Of a DNA stretch of 64,000 bases, positions 7,879 to 15,819 are shown in pieces. The stretch is from JAJXZP01 sp963787185 (GTDB taxonomy: Bacteria > Spirochaetota > Spirochaetia > Treponematales > Rectinemataceae). Both the position numbers and the translations under genes were made by a program. The notes below the pieces were generated by a model that had not been told where the DNA came from, did no database searches, and saw only the letters and a program-made list of their open reading frames with translations. The stretch lies in contig CAWBCC010000009.1 of the NCBI GenBank assembly GCA_963787185.1, forward strand, positions 124,001 to 188,000, given 5' to 3'. Position 1 is the stretch's first letter. The number at the start of each line of letters is the position of its first letter.

Positions 7879-9141
7879 ATGCTCAGGACAGTCAAGGACA
7901 TCGAGCTCAAAGGCAAGCGGATTGTCATGCGCGTCGACTTCAACGTGCCCATGAAAGATGGGAAGGTCCAGGACGACACTCGCATCGTCGCGGCCATTCC
8001 CACGATCAAATACATACTGGAAAAGGGCGCGAAGAGCCTGGTGCTCATGTCGCATCTCGGCGACCCTAAAAAAGATGCCAAGAAGGCCAAGGAGAAGGCC
8101 GAAAAAGACGGCAAACCCTGGGATGAGGCCGCATACATCGCCGGGAAGCACCGCATGAAGCCGGTCGCCGAGTATCTCGCCGCCAAGCTCGGGAAGCCCG
8201 TCATCTTTGCCGGCGAGGATTCCTGTTTCGGCAAGAAGGCCTTCATCGAGGCTCAGAGAGAGGGCAGCATAGTCATGCTCGAAAACACTCGCTTCCATAA
8301 AGAGGAGACGAGCGAAGACCCGGCGGAGCGCGACAAGCTCGCACGCGAACTCGCGAGCTACGGCGAGATTTTCGTCAACGATGCCTTCGGGACAGCCCAC
8401 CGCGACCATGCGTCGACGGCGAGCGTCGCGAAATTCGTCAAAACATCGGTCGCGGGTTTCCTCATGGAAAAAGAGGTGAACTACCTCGAGCCCATGGTCG
8501 TCAATCCACCCAAGCCCATGGTGGCCATCATCGGCGGAGCGAAGGTGTCCTCGAAGATCGCCGTCCTCGAGTCGCTTCTCAAGAACGCCTCGGCCCTCGT
8601 AATAGGCGGAGGAATGGCCTACACCTTCCTGAAGGCTCAGGGACACAAGGTGGGTACCTCTCTCGTCGAAGACGACCAGATCGACACCGCCCATAAAGTG
8701 CTGGACGCGGCGAAGAAGGCCGGCGTAGCGATCGTTCTGCCTCTGGATCATGTCTGCTCGGAAAAATTCGACGCCCAAGCCACTCCTCGCGCGATCGACG
8801 GCACGGATATTCCCGATGGGCTCATGGGCATGGATGTCGGCCCCAAAACCCTGGCGGAGTACAAGAAGGTGCTCGCTTCCGCGAAAAGCGTGGTCTGGAA
8901 CGGCCCTGTCGGCGTCTTTGAATTCGACGCCTTCGCGAAAGGAACGGGCGAAGTGGCCAAGCTCGTGGCCGAAGCCACTGCCCGCGGCGCCACGACGGTC
9001 GTCGGCGGCGGAGATTCGGTCGCTGCGGTCAACAAATTCGGTCTCGCCGGGAAAATGTCCCACGTTTCCACGGGAGGCGGCGCATCGCTGGAATTGCTCG
9101 AGGGCAAGAAATTGCCCGGCATCGAAGTCTGCCGCTCGTAA
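7879..9141 (+). CDS. pgk: Phosphoglycerate kinase
   Basis: Transfers phosphate from 1,3-bisphosphoglycerate to ADP in glycolysis. It has 420 residues. RVDFNVPM near the N-terminus and LMSHLGDP are substrate-binding motifs; GGAKVSSKIAVLESLL, GPVGVFEFDAFAKGT and VVGGGDSVAAVNKFG form the nucleotide domain. An insertion rich in Lys/Ala (KKDAKKAKEKAEKDGK) follows the second motif. The ATG at 7879 is chosen because GGAGG (7869-7873) stands five bases before it; starts further upstream fall in the inverted-repeat element. Both flanks carry that element, which may give pgk different mRNA stability from gapA and tpiA. Confidence 0.96.
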   Translation: MLRTVKDIELKGKRIVMRVDFNVPMKDGKVQDDTRIVAAIPTIKYILEKGAKSLVLMSHLGDPKKDAKKAKEKAEKDGKPWDEAAYIAGKHRMKPVAEYLAAKLGKPVIFAGEDSCFGKKAFIEAQREGSIVMLENTRFHKEETSEDPAERDKLARELASYGEIFVNDAFGTAHRDHASTASVAKFVKTSVAGFLMEKEVNYLEPMVVNPPKPMVAIIGGAKVSSKIAVLESLLKNASALVIGGGMAYTFLKAQGHKVGTSLVEDDQIDTAHKVLDAAKKAGVAIVLPLDHVCSEKFDAQATPRAIDGTDIPDGLMGMDVGPKTLAEYKKVLASAKSVVWNGPVGVFEFDAFAKGTGEVAKLVAEATARGATTVVGGGDSVAAVNKFGLAGKMSHVSTGGGASLELLEGKKLPGIEVCRS

Positions 9142-9163
9142 TAGGGAAATGGATGAAAAATAA

Positions 9164-9305
9164 GCCACGGAGGCACAGAGGTAAGAGGAAGAACGCGCTG
9201 GAGGAGAAAGAAATGCAAAGAGTAGGACCATGTCCTTCTTTTCATTCTCTTCCATAAATTTCCTTCTCTTTTTCTCTCCCCCATTCCCTCCGTTCCTCTG
9301 TGGCT
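9164..9305. repeat. Inverted-repeat element, copy B (pgk-tpiA)
   Basis: Left end gccacggaggcacagagg and right end ctccgttcctctgtggct mirror each other, with a purine-rich left half and pyrimidine-rich right half as in copy A. It fills nearly the whole gap between pgk and tpiA and leaves only the tpiA ribosome-binding site outside it. Confidence 0.75.
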
Positions 9306-9334
9306 CGATACGTAATTGATACAAGGAGCAGTCC

Positions 9335-10087
9335 ATGCGTTCGTATTTCATCGCCGGCAATTGGAAGATGCACAAGACAGTAGCGGAATCCGCGGCGCTG
9401 GCCCGAGAGCTCGTAGCCGGACTTCGCGGCTGCAAGGAAAGACTGCTCGTCGCTCCCGCCTTCACGGCCCTGGCGGCCGTCGCGGATGTCGTGAAGGGCA
9501 GCAACATCATGCTGGGCGCCCAGAATATGGGGCCGGAGGAGCAGGGAGCCCATACCGGGGAGGTTTCCGTGCTCATGCTCGAGGATCTCGAGGTCAAGGC
9601 CGTCATCCTAGGGCACTCCGAACGTAGACATTCCTATGCCGAAGGCGACGAGCTCATCAATAGAAAGCTTCTCCTGGCCCTCAAGCACGGGCTCGAGCCC
9701 ATTTTATGCGTGGGCGAGACTCTCGAGGAGCGCGAGAGCGGCCGTCTCGATGCGATCGTGGGTTCCCAGGTCAGGAAGGGACTGACGGGAGTGGATGCGA
9801 CTGCGATGCGCAACGTGACCATCGCCTACGAGCCGGTGTGGGCCATAGGCACCGGCAAGACCGCCACACCGGAAGATGCGGACGCCGTCCACGCTTTCAT
9901 ACGGCGGATAGTCGCCGATCTTTACGGCGAAGCCGCGGCCAAGGTCCTCTGCATCCAATACGGCGGTTCGGTAAAGCCGGACAATGCCGCCCAGCTCATG
10001 GCCAAGCCGAACATCGATGGGGCGCTCGTCGGTGGAGCGAGCCTCAAAGCCGAGACCTTCGCGCCCATCGCGCGCTTCAGGAGCTGA
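9335..10087 (+). CDS. tpiA: Triosephosphate isomerase
   Basis: Interconverts dihydroxyacetone phosphate and glyceraldehyde 3-phosphate. The 250-residue barrel shows all catalytic residues: Lys11 in GNWKMHKT, His94 in LGHSERR, Glu166 in AYEPVWAIGTGKTA, and the phosphate-binding end IQYGGSVKPDN and DGALVGGASL. AAGGAG lies seven bases before the ATG. Third gene of the glycolytic cluster. Confidence 0.97.
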   Translation: MRSYFIAGNWKMHKTVAESAALARELVAGLRGCKERLLVAPAFTALAAVADVVKGSNIMLGAQNMGPEEQGAHTGEVSVLMLEDLEVKAVILGHSERRHSYAEGDELINRKLLLALKHGLEPILCVGETLEERESGRLDAIVGSQVRKGLTGVDATAMRNVTIAYEPVWAIGTGKTATPEDADAVHAFIRRIVADLYGEAAAKVLCIQYGGSVKPDNAAQLMAKPNIDGALVGGASLKAETFAPIARFRS

Positions 10088-10115
10088 TCCGCCTCGACGC
10101 TCCGGATATCTCGAT

Positions 10116-10149
10116 CCGGAAAGGCCTTGCCAAGCCGGGTCCTTTCCGG
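10116..10149 (+). terminator. Hairpin after tpiA (weak terminator candidate)
   Basis: ccggaaagg (10116-10124) pairs perfectly with cctttccgg (10141-10149) around a 16-base loop. There is no T-run after it, so it may be a processing or stability hairpin instead of a terminator. Confidence 0.35.
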
Positions 10150-10215
10150 TAGGATGTACGAAAAGGGACTCCCGCGGTCGCGGCCGGCCCGTACCGTCAG
10201 TTCGGAGAATTCAGC

Positions 10216-10626
10216 ATGGGCATTCTGGGAATAATACTGCTCGTCGTATTCGTAATCGTCGCTCTCCTTCTCGTTCTCATGGTCGTGATCCAGGATTCGG
10301 ATTCGGACTCTCTCGGCGGACTCTTCGCCGGCGGCTCAGGCAGTGCCTTCGGTTCGCGCTCGACCAATGTGGTGGTGCGCTTCACGTATGTGCTGGGCGC
10401 TCTATTCTTCGTCACCGCTTTTTCTCTGGCCCTCATCAACAAATCCTCGCTGGGCAATGTCGCAGCCGCAGCTCAGAAGAATAGCAGTTCCGCGCCCTCC
10501 GAGTGGTGGAACGCGCAGCCGCAGAATGCCGCACCCGCTTCGCTCCAGGGGCAGGAAAGCACCACCGCGGACGGCAATCAGGTCAATGCTCCTCCGCCGG
10601 CAGTTCCGGCGCCCGCGACGAAGTAG
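10216..10626 (+). CDS. secG: Preprotein translocase subunit SecG
   Basis: Auxiliary membrane subunit of the SecYEG channel. Two hydrophobic segments (residues 2-24 and about 58-76) flank the family signature MVVIQDSDSDSLGGLFAGG, with GSAFGSRS in the cytoplasmic loop. After residue 80 there is a tail of about 55 residues rich in Ala, Pro, Gln, Asn and Ser that ordinary SecG lacks or has shorter. GGAG lies eight bases upstream of the ATG. Position directly after tpiA is common in bacteria. Confidence 0.9.
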   Translation: MGILGIILLVVFVIVALLLVLMVVIQDSDSDSLGGLFAGGSGSAFGSRSTNVVVRFTYVLGALFFVTAFSLALINKSSLGNVAAAAQKNSSSAPSEWWNAQPQNAAPASLQGQESTTADGNQVNAPPPAVPAPATK

Positions 10627-10637
10627 TGTCTGTCTCC

Positions 10638-10705
10638 GAGCCCTCGAGGAGGGGGTGATCGGGCTCTAGGGGCTAAAGGCTTCCGACCGGGTTTTCGGCC
10701 GGAAG
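10638..10705 (+). other. Two hairpins in the secG-ptsN gap
   Basis: gagccc (10638-10643) pairs with gggctc (10661-10666), and cttccgaccg (10680-10689) pairs with cggccggaag (10696-10705) with one mismatch. The second ends ten bases before the ATG of the PTS gene and touches its ribosome-binding site (ggggg). A role in translation or mRNA processing is possible; there is no T-run. Confidence 0.35.
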
Positions 10706-10714
10706 GGGGCTTGC

Positions 10715-11185
10715 ATGCTGCTACAGCAGGTGTTCACGCCCGGCCGCATCAAGGTTGGGCTCGAGAGCGAAGACAAGGACGAGCTTTTCGAGGAGCTCGT
10801 CGATGTCCTTGCGCAGGGAGATGGTCGTAATTTTCCCCGGACCGCCGTTCTGCGAGCCGTCCGCGAACGCGAAGAGAAAATGTCTACCGGCATAAAAAAA
10901 GGGATCGCGCTTCCGCACGGCAAGGTGGAAGGCATCGACGGCCTGACGGGTGTACTGGGCATTTCCAGTCGCGGAATCGAATACGCCTCCCTCGACGGCG
11001 AACTGGTATATATAATCTTTATGCTTCTAACTCCTCCACAGAATTCGGAGCTTCACCTCAATGCCCTGAAGAGTCTCGCCAGACTGCTCGATGACCCGCA
11101 GTTCTATACGAACCTGGCGGCGGCGAAGAGTGCGGATCAGGCTTTCGGAATTATCAAGGAATTCGAAGACTTCGTTCGAATATAG
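10715..11185 (+). CDS. PTS EIIA domain protein (PtsN-like)
   Basis: A stand-alone EIIA of the fructose/nitrogen PTS type, 156 residues. GIKKGIALPHGKVEG holds the phosphorylatable histidine (His68), and the family pattern continues with GVLGISSRGIEY and FMLLTPPQNSELHLNALKSLARLL. The TP..SELHL motif is typical. PtsN-type proteins relay phosphorylation state to partner proteins, and do not transport sugar themselves. No other PTS gene is nearby. It ends 32 bases before the first V-ATPase gene with no terminator between, so cotranscription with the ATPase is likely. No GAF or DNA-binding domain. Confidence 0.88.
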   Translation: MLLQQVFTPGRIKVGLESEDKDELFEELVDVLAQGDGRNFPRTAVLRAVREREEKMSTGIKKGIALPHGKVEGIDGLTGVLGISSRGIEYASLDGELVYIIFMLLTPPQNSELHLNALKSLARLLDDPQFYTNLAAAKSADQAFGIIKEFEDFVRI

Positions 11186-11217
11186 GGGCTTTCGGAAATC
11201 CAAAGGGGGAGTGCGGC

Positions 11218-11526
11218 ATGCCTTCTCAGGATGTTCTGGACAGACTCTTCGCGATCGAGCATGAAGCCGAAGGCCTTGTGGCAAAGGCGCGCGCCGAATC
11301 CGAACGCAGGACGGCGGCGGCCAGGGAACACTCCCGACTGGTCGTGGCCGCGGCGGTGGAGTCGGCCTCGGCCGCCGCGATCGCGAAAAAAAAGGCCTCG
11401 GCCGCCGCGGCGGAAAACGAGTACAGAAGCGCCGTCGAATCCTACTGCCGCGAGATGGAAAGCCTTCCCGTGGACGATGCGGCCTTCCGTTCGGCCTGCG
11501 AGCGCGCCTTGGCGGAGCCTCTCTGA
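11218..11526 (+). CDS. V-type ATPase subunit G/H (peripheral stalk)
   Basis: First gene of the ATPase operon. The 102-residue protein is a helical coiled coil: FAIEHEAEGLVAKARAESER is the usual opening of the family, followed by an Ala/Lys-rich helix. With subunit E it forms the peripheral stalk that holds the catalytic head. A GGGGGAG ribosome-binding site precedes the ATG. The stop overlaps the next start by one base (TGATGG). Sequence is low complexity, so the name rests partly on position. Confidence 0.75.
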   Translation: MPSQDVLDRLFAIEHEAEGLVAKARAESERRTAAAREHSRLVVAAAVESASAAAIAKKKASAAAAENEYRSAVESYCREMESLPVDDAAFRSACERALAEPL

Positions 11527-12545
11527 TGGCCGCTTTCGGGTGGGCATATCGCTATGCGCGCATCTGCGGCTCGTCTTCGCGCTCCCGCCTCGGAGCGCGC
11601 GCGGCGGAGCTGGCGCGCACCGGCCGCGTCGGCGATCTCTGGCGCGAGCTTTTCGGCGACGATCCGCCGCCCTTGCCCTCAACGCTGCTCGCCGCAGCTG
11701 CCGAACGTCGACTTCGCGTCGAGGCGGCAAGGCTCTTCGCCCGCATCGCGGGACCTTCCGTCATGGACCAGGCTTTTTTCCGCGCACTCTCGGCCAAGGC
11801 GGAGTTCCATCTCGTAAAGCATCTTCTCGCATCGATGAGGGGCGCCGCTTCGGCGACCGGCTCTCAGCCTCCGGACGCGGCCGAGCTCGCTTCCCCTCCC
11901 TCCTTCGACTTGAAGGCCTTCCCCGATCCTGTGGCCATGTTCCAAGGTTCTCGTTTTTCCTGGATAGCCGAGCAAGGCTTCGAGAATTTGGCGGAGGCTC
12001 AAAATCGTCTGGACAGGCAATATTACGAAGAACTCTGGGCCGCCCTCGACTCGGTTTCGGGGCCTGCCCGCGGCTCTCTGCCTTTGCTCCTGGCGAGAGA
12101 CGTAGAGGTGGAGAATCTGCTCTGGGCGCTGCGGCTGCGCCGCTATTACGCCCTGCCGCGGGACGCCATAGTTCCTCTTCTTGTCCGCCTGCATGGACGG
12201 GACTGCGGAAAATCGGCCCTGGCGGCTCTCGCTTTGCGGCCCGACGTCAGGGCAGACTGGGTGGGATGGGAATGGGAGGCACTCATCAACGACGCGGCTT
12301 CGCCCGGGCAGGCCTGGTATTTCGATGTCCGGTACTTCGAACGGACACTCCGTCGGCGACGTTTCGCCGAGCTGCGACGCGCGTTCCATCTCGAGCCTTC
12401 CACCTTCGTTCCATTGTACTGCTATTTCAGGATCAAGGAATACGAAACCGCCTCCATCTTCGCGGTCATCGAGGGCCTGCAGCTCGAGGCGCCTTTCGCG
12501 GAGATCTCGGACTTCGTCGAAGGATTGACGGAGGTCCGATCATGA
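11526..12545 (+). CDS. V-type ATPase subunit C
   Basis: The C (AC39/d-type) subunit is the funnel that couples the central stalk to the membrane ring. The 339-residue helical protein begins FGWAYRYARICGSSSRSR, the usual Y-hydrophobic-A-R start of the family. It contains VENLLWALRLRRYYAL, a motif repeated in this family, and an acidic/aromatic C-terminus. No membrane segment. It overlaps both neighbours (ATGA with the next gene). Confidence 0.82.
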   Translation: MAAFGWAYRYARICGSSSRSRLGARAAELARTGRVGDLWRELFGDDPPPLPSTLLAAAAERRLRVEAARLFARIAGPSVMDQAFFRALSAKAEFHLVKHLLASMRGAASATGSQPPDAAELASPPSFDLKAFPDPVAMFQGSRFSWIAEQGFENLAEAQNRLDRQYYEELWAALDSVSGPARGSLPLLLARDVEVENLLWALRLRRYYALPRDAIVPLLVRLHGRDCGKSALAALALRPDVRADWVGWEWEALINDAASPGQAWYFDVRYFERTLRRRRFAELRRAFHLEPSTFVPLYCYFRIKEYETASIFAVIEGLQLEAPFAEISDFVEGLTEVRS

Positions 12546-14545
12546 GCACCGTTGCCATGCGGAGGGTCGAGCTCTTCATCATGAAAAGCGACATCGATGC
12601 CGCCCTGAAGGTGCTGGGAGAGTCGGGTTGCTTCGAGCCCATCGTGCCGCGGACACCGAAAAAGGAAGCGGATCAGGGCCGGAAGTCGAGCGAAGCGTCC
12701 GCGTCGCCGAGCGCCGCCGAACGCCTGCGAGCCGTCAAGCGGACGCTCGACCTCGCCTATCCCGACACGATACCTCCGGGCACCCGCCTGCCGGGCTCGG
12801 ATGAGGCGGTCGAGCTGGAACGCATTTCCGTCAAGGCCGCTGCGTTCGAGGCCCTCCGGTCCGCCAACGAGGAGAAGGTCGCGCGGACGCGCGACCTTCT
12901 CGAGGAGGCCCGTTCCTTCGCGGGGCTCAAGCTGCCCTTCCGCGAGCTGGACCACCTCTCCTTTCTGGCCCTGCGCATCGGACACATAGATCCGGCGGCC
13001 ATGGAGACTCTCGCTTCGAGCGTAGGCGATCGTGCCCTCATCCTCCCCGTGGACGATCGAGGGTTCATCGTGGCCGCCGCAACCAAGAGGGGACGCTTCG
13101 CCCTCGATACGGAGCTGAGCAGATCCGGATTCAAGCCGCACGTTTTTTCCCCCGATTTCGAGGGCCTCCCTCCATGGCTGCCGGAAAGACTCGAGAGGGA
13201 GCTCGCGGCTTTGGCCACGACGACCGCTGATCTCGATCTGGCGCGCACCGAACTCGCATCGGAACTGGCGCCGAGCTGGCGCTCGCTGACGGCCTCGTAT
13301 GCCGTGTGCGGGACCATCGAGGGACTGAAGAGGGACCTCGATTCCTCGTCGCAGGTTTTCCGTCTCGAAGGCTGGATTCCGCGCGACCGTCTGAAAATGA
13401 CGAGCGCCGCGTTGTGCGAAATCACGGGCGGACGCCTGGCCATGCGGACCTGGACCCCGCGTGAGCTCAGGGATCTCGGAAGCGGAGAAGTGGAAGTCCC
13501 CGTTCTTCTCAAGAAGCGGCCGTACGTATCGAGCTTCGAGAGGCTCGTTCTCTCCTACGGCACGCCGATATACGGGACGGTCGATCCGACGCCCTTCGTG
13601 GCCTTTTTCTTCACGCTTCTTTTCTCGATCATGTTCGGCGATCTGGGACAGGGCGCGCTCATACTGTTCGCCGGTCTTCTTCTGCGCCGGGGCGTTTTTC
13701 CGCGCTTTGCCGGCTGGAGGCCCTTCGCACCCATCGCCATGGGCGCCGGCATAGGGTCCATGGCGATGGGACTGTTGACCGGTTGTTGTTTCGCCAGTGA
13801 GACGTGGCTGGTTCCGCTCGAGAGAATCCTGACCTCACTCGTGCTTGGACATCCCGCCGATCGGTTTCTGGCCCTCATGCCGCAGGGTGGGGTCGGCAGG
13901 ATCATATCTTTCTTCGGCTTTACGCTGGCGATCGGCATCGTCGTCAATTCGATCGGCCTCGTACTGAATATCGTGGATCGTTTCCGGACAGGTCGGAAAG
14001 GGGAGGGGTTTTTTTCGCGGACCGGTCTCTGCGGCACGGTGTTTTTCCTCTGGACTGTGGGCATCGGCGCGAGGGCGCTGCTGGGGGGTAGGCCGGCGTG
14101 GTTCGATGTCATCGGATTGGGACTGCCCGTCGTCCTCATGATATTCGAAGTCCCCCTGGCGAGTCTCGTCGATCGACGTCCGGCTCCGCCCGGCGACGGC
14201 GCGTTCGCCTTCGCCATCGGCGGATTCGTCACCATCCTGGAATCGGTGTCGTATTTCCTCTCCAACAGTCTGAGCTTTCTCCGTGTCGGCGCTTTCGCCC
14301 TCTCGCACGTCGTCTTGTCCTTCATCGTCTTTGCCATGGGCGACCTGATCCGGGAGCGCGCTCCGGGCGGCCTGATCTGGGAGATTCTGGTCGTCATCTT
14401 GGGCAATTCGATTATCCTGTTCCTGGAAGGCATGATCGTCGCGATCCAGGTCATCAGGCTCCAGTACTACGAATTCCTTTCGAAGTTTTTGACGGAGACG
14501 GGGAGGCCCTTCGCCCCCCTTCGATTCAGATTCGCAAAGGAGTGA
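12542..14545 (+). CDS. V-type ATPase subunit I (a-type stator)
   Basis: Membrane stator that offers the half-channels for the ion and contacts the rotating ring. The 667-residue protein has an N-terminal cytoplasmic half with coiled coil (opening MRRVELFIMKSDIDAALKVL) and a C-terminal half with about seven membrane segments from residue 350. SFLRVGAFALSH contains the conserved arginine that faces the ring carboxylate. The frame is open far upstream because of high GC; the start at 12542 is set by the ATGA overlap with subunit C and by family alignment. Confidence 0.92.
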   Translation: MSTVAMRRVELFIMKSDIDAALKVLGESGCFEPIVPRTPKKEADQGRKSSEASASPSAAERLRAVKRTLDLAYPDTIPPGTRLPGSDEAVELERISVKAAAFEALRSANEEKVARTRDLLEEARSFAGLKLPFRELDHLSFLALRIGHIDPAAMETLASSVGDRALILPVDDRGFIVAAATKRGRFALDTELSRSGFKPHVFSPDFEGLPPWLPERLERELAALATTTADLDLARTELASELAPSWRSLTASYAVCGTIEGLKRDLDSSSQVFRLEGWIPRDRLKMTSAALCEITGGRLAMRTWTPRELRDLGSGEVEVPVLLKKRPYVSSFERLVLSYGTPIYGTVDPTPFVAFFFTLLFSIMFGDLGQGALILFAGLLLRRGVFPRFAGWRPFAPIAMGAGIGSMAMGLLTGCCFASETWLVPLERILTSLVLGHPADRFLALMPQGGVGRIISFFGFTLAIGIVVNSIGLVLNIVDRFRTGRKGEGFFSRTGLCGTVFFLWTVGIGARALLGGRPAWFDVIGLGLPVVLMIFEVPLASLVDRRPAPPGDGAFAFAIGGFVTILESVSYFLSNSLSFLRVGAFALSHVVLSFIVFAMGDLIRERAPGGLIWEILVVILGNSIILFLEGMIVAIQVIRLQYYEFLSKFLTETGRPFAPLRFRFAKE

Positions 14546-14547
14546 CC

Positions 14548-14871
14548 ATGAAAAAGCGCTTCGCGTTCTGGGCATTCTTCGTCGTGATTTTCGCCGTGCT
14601 CGCCGTCGCGCCCACCGCCGCGCAGGCTGCCGCGGAGGGGGGGGGCGCTTCCGTCTCGAACTCCGCTTCCTGGAAGTACATCGCCGCGGGTCTGGCCGCC
14701 GGCCTGTCCTGCATCGGTGGGGGCATCGCGGTGGGCCAGCTCGGTGCGGCCGCGATGGGAGCCATCGCCGAAAACGCGAGTCTGTCGGGGAAGGCCCTGC
14801 CCTACCTCGGCCTGGCCGAAGGAATATGTCTCTGGGGCTTTCTGGTGGCCCTGCTCATCCTTCTGGTCTGA
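14548..14871 (+). CDS. V-type ATPase subunit K (proteolipid, two-helix type)
   Basis: Rotor-ring subunit. The 107-residue product has a signal-peptide-like first segment (residues 1-27, ending AAQA), then two membrane helices: AAGLAAGLSCIGGGIAVGQLG (first 20 residues from about 46) and GLAEGICLWGFLVALL with the ion-binding Glu91. Many bacterial V-type K subunits are four-helix fusions of about 155 residues; this two-helix form with a leader resembles the Thermus L subunit instead. AAGGAG precedes the ATG. Whether it carries protons or sodium cannot be told from the sequence. Confidence 0.92.
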   Translation: MKKRFAFWAFFVVIFAVLAVAPTAAQAAAEGGGASVSNSASWKYIAAGLAAGLSCIGGGIAVGQLGAAAMGAIAENASLSGKALPYLGLAEGICLWGFLVALLILLV

Positions 14872-14873
14872 TT

Positions 14874-15194
14874 ATGGCGGACATTTTCGTCATTGCGGAG
14901 GAGGAGATCGTTCTCGCCTTTCGACTGATCGGTGTGGATGGGCGAGGGGTCACGGGACGGGACGAGGCGCTGGATGCCTTCCGTTCGGCAACCGCCCCGC
15001 GCGAAAAAGGCGCCCGACCCAAAGTCCTCGTCATCACCGAAGAAATCGGGGACATGCTCGAGTCCGAGCTCGAGGGTTGGAGCTCCTCCGGCGCCTATCC
15101 GCTCGTCGTCCCGATACCTTCGCAGAGGCCGGGCCCGGCGGGACATCGAAGCATCGTCGACGCCATCCGGCGGGCGGTCGGGATCGCGGTTTGA
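14874..15194 (+). CDS. V-type ATPase subunit F
   Basis: Small central-stalk subunit, 106 residues, Rossmann-like fold. FVIAEEEIVLAFRLIGVDG is the typical opening, and KVLVITEEIGDML with PLVVPIPSQRPG closes the fold as in NtpG/AtpF-type proteins. It starts two bases after the stop of subunit K. Confidence 0.88.
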   Translation: MADIFVIAEEEIVLAFRLIGVDGRGVTGRDEALDAFRSATAPREKGARPKVLVITEEIGDMLESELEGWSSSGAYPLVVPIPSQRPGPAGHRSIVDAIRRAVGIAV

Positions 15195-15210
15195 TGGACC
15201 GGGGCTGGGC

Positions 15211-15819
15211 ATGGAAGAGATAGCCGCAAGCGACGCGATCCAGAAGGAAATTCTCGACGATGCGCGCAAGAAGTCCGAATACCTCCTGCGCCAGGCCGAA
15301 GGCGAAGCGTCTCGCATCGCCGCGGAGGGCGAGGAACGCGCCAGGACCTCGGCCGCAGAGATCGCTTCGGCGATCGATGCGCGGATCGATCGTGAGCGGG
15401 AAGAGCTTCTGGCCAGAATCCCCCTCGAGAAGGCGCGCTTCAGGACGGAACTCGTAGACCGCAGACTGAGAGCCTCGCTTCGGGACTTTATGCGCGGCTT
15501 CGACGAAAAGCGGATCGCAGTCCTGTCCGCGAGATTCCTGCGAAACGCCGCGTCTCAGCTCGAGGGGAAGGCGGTCTCGCTGCGTTATCGCGGCATTTCC
15601 GCCGATCTTGCGGCGAAGACCCTCAGGGAGAGCGTCCCGGCCGTGGGGGATACTTCGCTGGAAGAGGATGTCGGACTCCCCGCCGAGGGCATGACGGTGG
15701 AAACGGCGGACGGAAACCTGCTCGTTCGGGCCACGATGGATCTCGTCGAGGAGGAATTGGCCGACAGGCGCAGGGGAGAGCTGGCTGAAGCGCTCTTCGG
15801 GAGGGCTTTGACGCCATGA
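15211..15819 (+). CDS. V-type ATPase subunit E (peripheral stalk)
   Basis: The 202-residue protein has a long N-terminal helix (IQKEILDDARKKSEYLLRQA) and a globular C-terminus with VETADGNLLVRATMDLVEEE, the usual E-subunit end (variant of the GG-hydrophobic pattern followed by RLE...). It pairs with the G/H subunit as the stator stalk. The ATG at 15211 agrees with family N-termini; the stop overlaps the next start (ATGA). Confidence 0.85.
   Translation: MEEIAASDAIQKEILDDARKKSEYLLRQAEGEASRIAAEGEERARTSAAEIASAIDARIDREREELLARIPLEKARFRTELVDRRLRASLRDFMRGFDEKRIAVLSARFLRNAASQLEGKAVSLRYRGISADLAAKTLRESVPAVGDTSLEEDVGLPAEGMTVETADGNLLVRATMDLVEEELADRRRGELAEALFGRALTP

Noticed and set aside
7777..9606. A 609-codon frame antisense to pgk and the flanking repeats
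   Set aside because: Mirror frame of pgk; its composition follows the reverse complement of conserved pgk codons, and no family motif is present.
10116..10149. Firm terminator after tpiA
   Set aside because: The stem is perfect but has no T-run, so it is listed only as a weak candidate.
11231..12541. A long upstream extension of the ATPase I subunit
   Set aside because: The frame is merely open through subunits G/H and C; the conserved N-terminus and the ATGA overlap fix the start at 12542.
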